Shown here: piece by piece, positions 6,506 to 6,822 of the stretch
Numbering within the stretch: the stretch's first letter is position 1
Layout: each line of letters opens with the position of its first letter
DNA from: an uncultured Corynebacterium sp.
Lineage (GTDB): Bacteria > Actinomycetota > Actinomycetes > Mycobacteriales > Mycobacteriaceae
Direction: 5' to 3'
Assembly: GCA_945631445.1 (NCBI GenBank)
Contig: CALZCR010000093.1
Coordinates: forward strand, 1 to 6,822
DNA: 6,822 nt
Made by a program: the position numbers and the translations under genes
Notes under the pieces: generated by a model
Told to the model about the DNA's origin: nothing
Seen by the model: the letters and a program-made list of their open reading frames with translations, nothing else
Database searches by the model: none

Positions 6506-6822
6506 GTGCACACCGACCTGTACCCCGCCGGAACTTTCACTCCGGCGCCGAAACGGGCGTCCGGGACCGCGATGGCGCTCGCCCAGGGCCGCATCGAAAC
6601 CAAGTTGATGATCCGCCACGGCGAGCAACAGCTGCTCAACATCATCATCCCCTTGGCGATGCTGCTGGTGGCTTCCTTCATTCCGCTGTTGGGCGAGGAC
6701 CGGGGGCTGGAACAGGTCTTCCCGATGATCCTGGCGGTGGCCACCACCAGCGCCGGTTTCACCGGGCAGGCCATCGGATTGGCTTTCGACCGCCGCTACG
6801 GGGCCTTGAAGCGCTCCGGCGC
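6506..6822 (+). CDS. ABC-2 type transporter permease (partial, N-terminal 105 codons)
   Basis: This is the membrane partner of the upstream ATPase, open to the right edge of the window. Translation from the GTG begins MHTDLYPAGTF. A hydrophilic N-terminus with a probable interface helix (about 21-42) precedes two hydrophobic segments, about 44-62 (LNIIIPLAMLLVASFIPLL) and 71-93. Next comes FDRRYGALKRSG (94-105), a conserved ABC-2 permease motif in which a cytoplasmic loop follows the second transmembrane helix; family members usually read RYGALKRLG. The gene starts one base after the ATPase stop, with AGGAG 5 bases upstream, so the two are co-translated. About 250-270 residues would be expected in total, so the remaining helices lie outside. 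From memory, ctaA (haem A synthase) commonly follows in relatives; this cannot be seen here. Confidence 0.88.
   Translation, partial: MHTDLYPAGTFTPAPKRASGTAMALAQGRIETKLMIRHGEQQLLNIIIPLAMLLVASFIPLLGEDRGLEQVFPMILAVATTSAGFTGQAIGLAFDRRYGALKRSG

Noticed and set aside
5941..6774. A 277-codon minus-strand frame opposite the ATPase and permease genes
   Set aside because: It has no domain-like motif and mirrors two well-supported plus-strand coding regions.

Overview
The window reads as chromosomal DNA of a high-GC actinobacterium, most likely a Corynebacterium or close mycolic-acid-containing relative. The evidence is the gene order sufR-sufB-sufD-sufC diverging from mptB, a DrrA-type ABC ATPase and an ABC-2 permease, which from memory matches Corynebacterium glutamicum and, in mirrored orientation, M. 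tuberculosis Rv1457c-Rv1463. Species cannot be fixed from the sequence alone. I see no mobile element, CRISPR array, tRNA or rRNA.

The left half (1-3834) is the start of a SUF iron-sulfur cluster operon on the minus strand. In transcription order it has sufR (winged-helix repressor with a cysteine cluster for an Fe-S cofactor), sufB and sufD (scaffold pair) and sufC (ATPase, cut by the window edge just inside its ABC signature). sufR and sufB overlap by 4 bases (ATGA), and sufB and sufD are 6 bases apart. The gap before sufC is 42 bases. SufB and SufD should form the SufBC2D complex with SufC; SufR should sense cluster status and repress its own operon. Desulfurase (sufS) and sufU genes would be expected past the left edge.

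The divergent intergenic region (about 3823-3964) holds a perfect 12-bp palindrome, AACACTAGTGTT (3880-3891), the best candidate SufR operator, and a -10-like TAGGAT just before the mptB GTG start.

The right half (3965-6822) is on the plus strand: mptB (polytopic GT-C alpha-1,6-mannosyltransferase of lipoglycan synthesis), an ABC-2 type ATPase gene, and the first 105 codons of its permease partner. The ATPase gene appears to have its own promoter, whose -10 overlaps the mptB stop codon; the GTG start lies 8 nt downstream of it, the same spacing as at mptB. Both layouts fit leaderless transcription.

Nothing here is a clearly undescribed system. The points most worth a second look are the palindrome, the paired leaderless-start architecture, and the conserved linkage of Fe-S assembly to a lipoglycan mannosyltransferase and an ABC exporter of unknown substrate.
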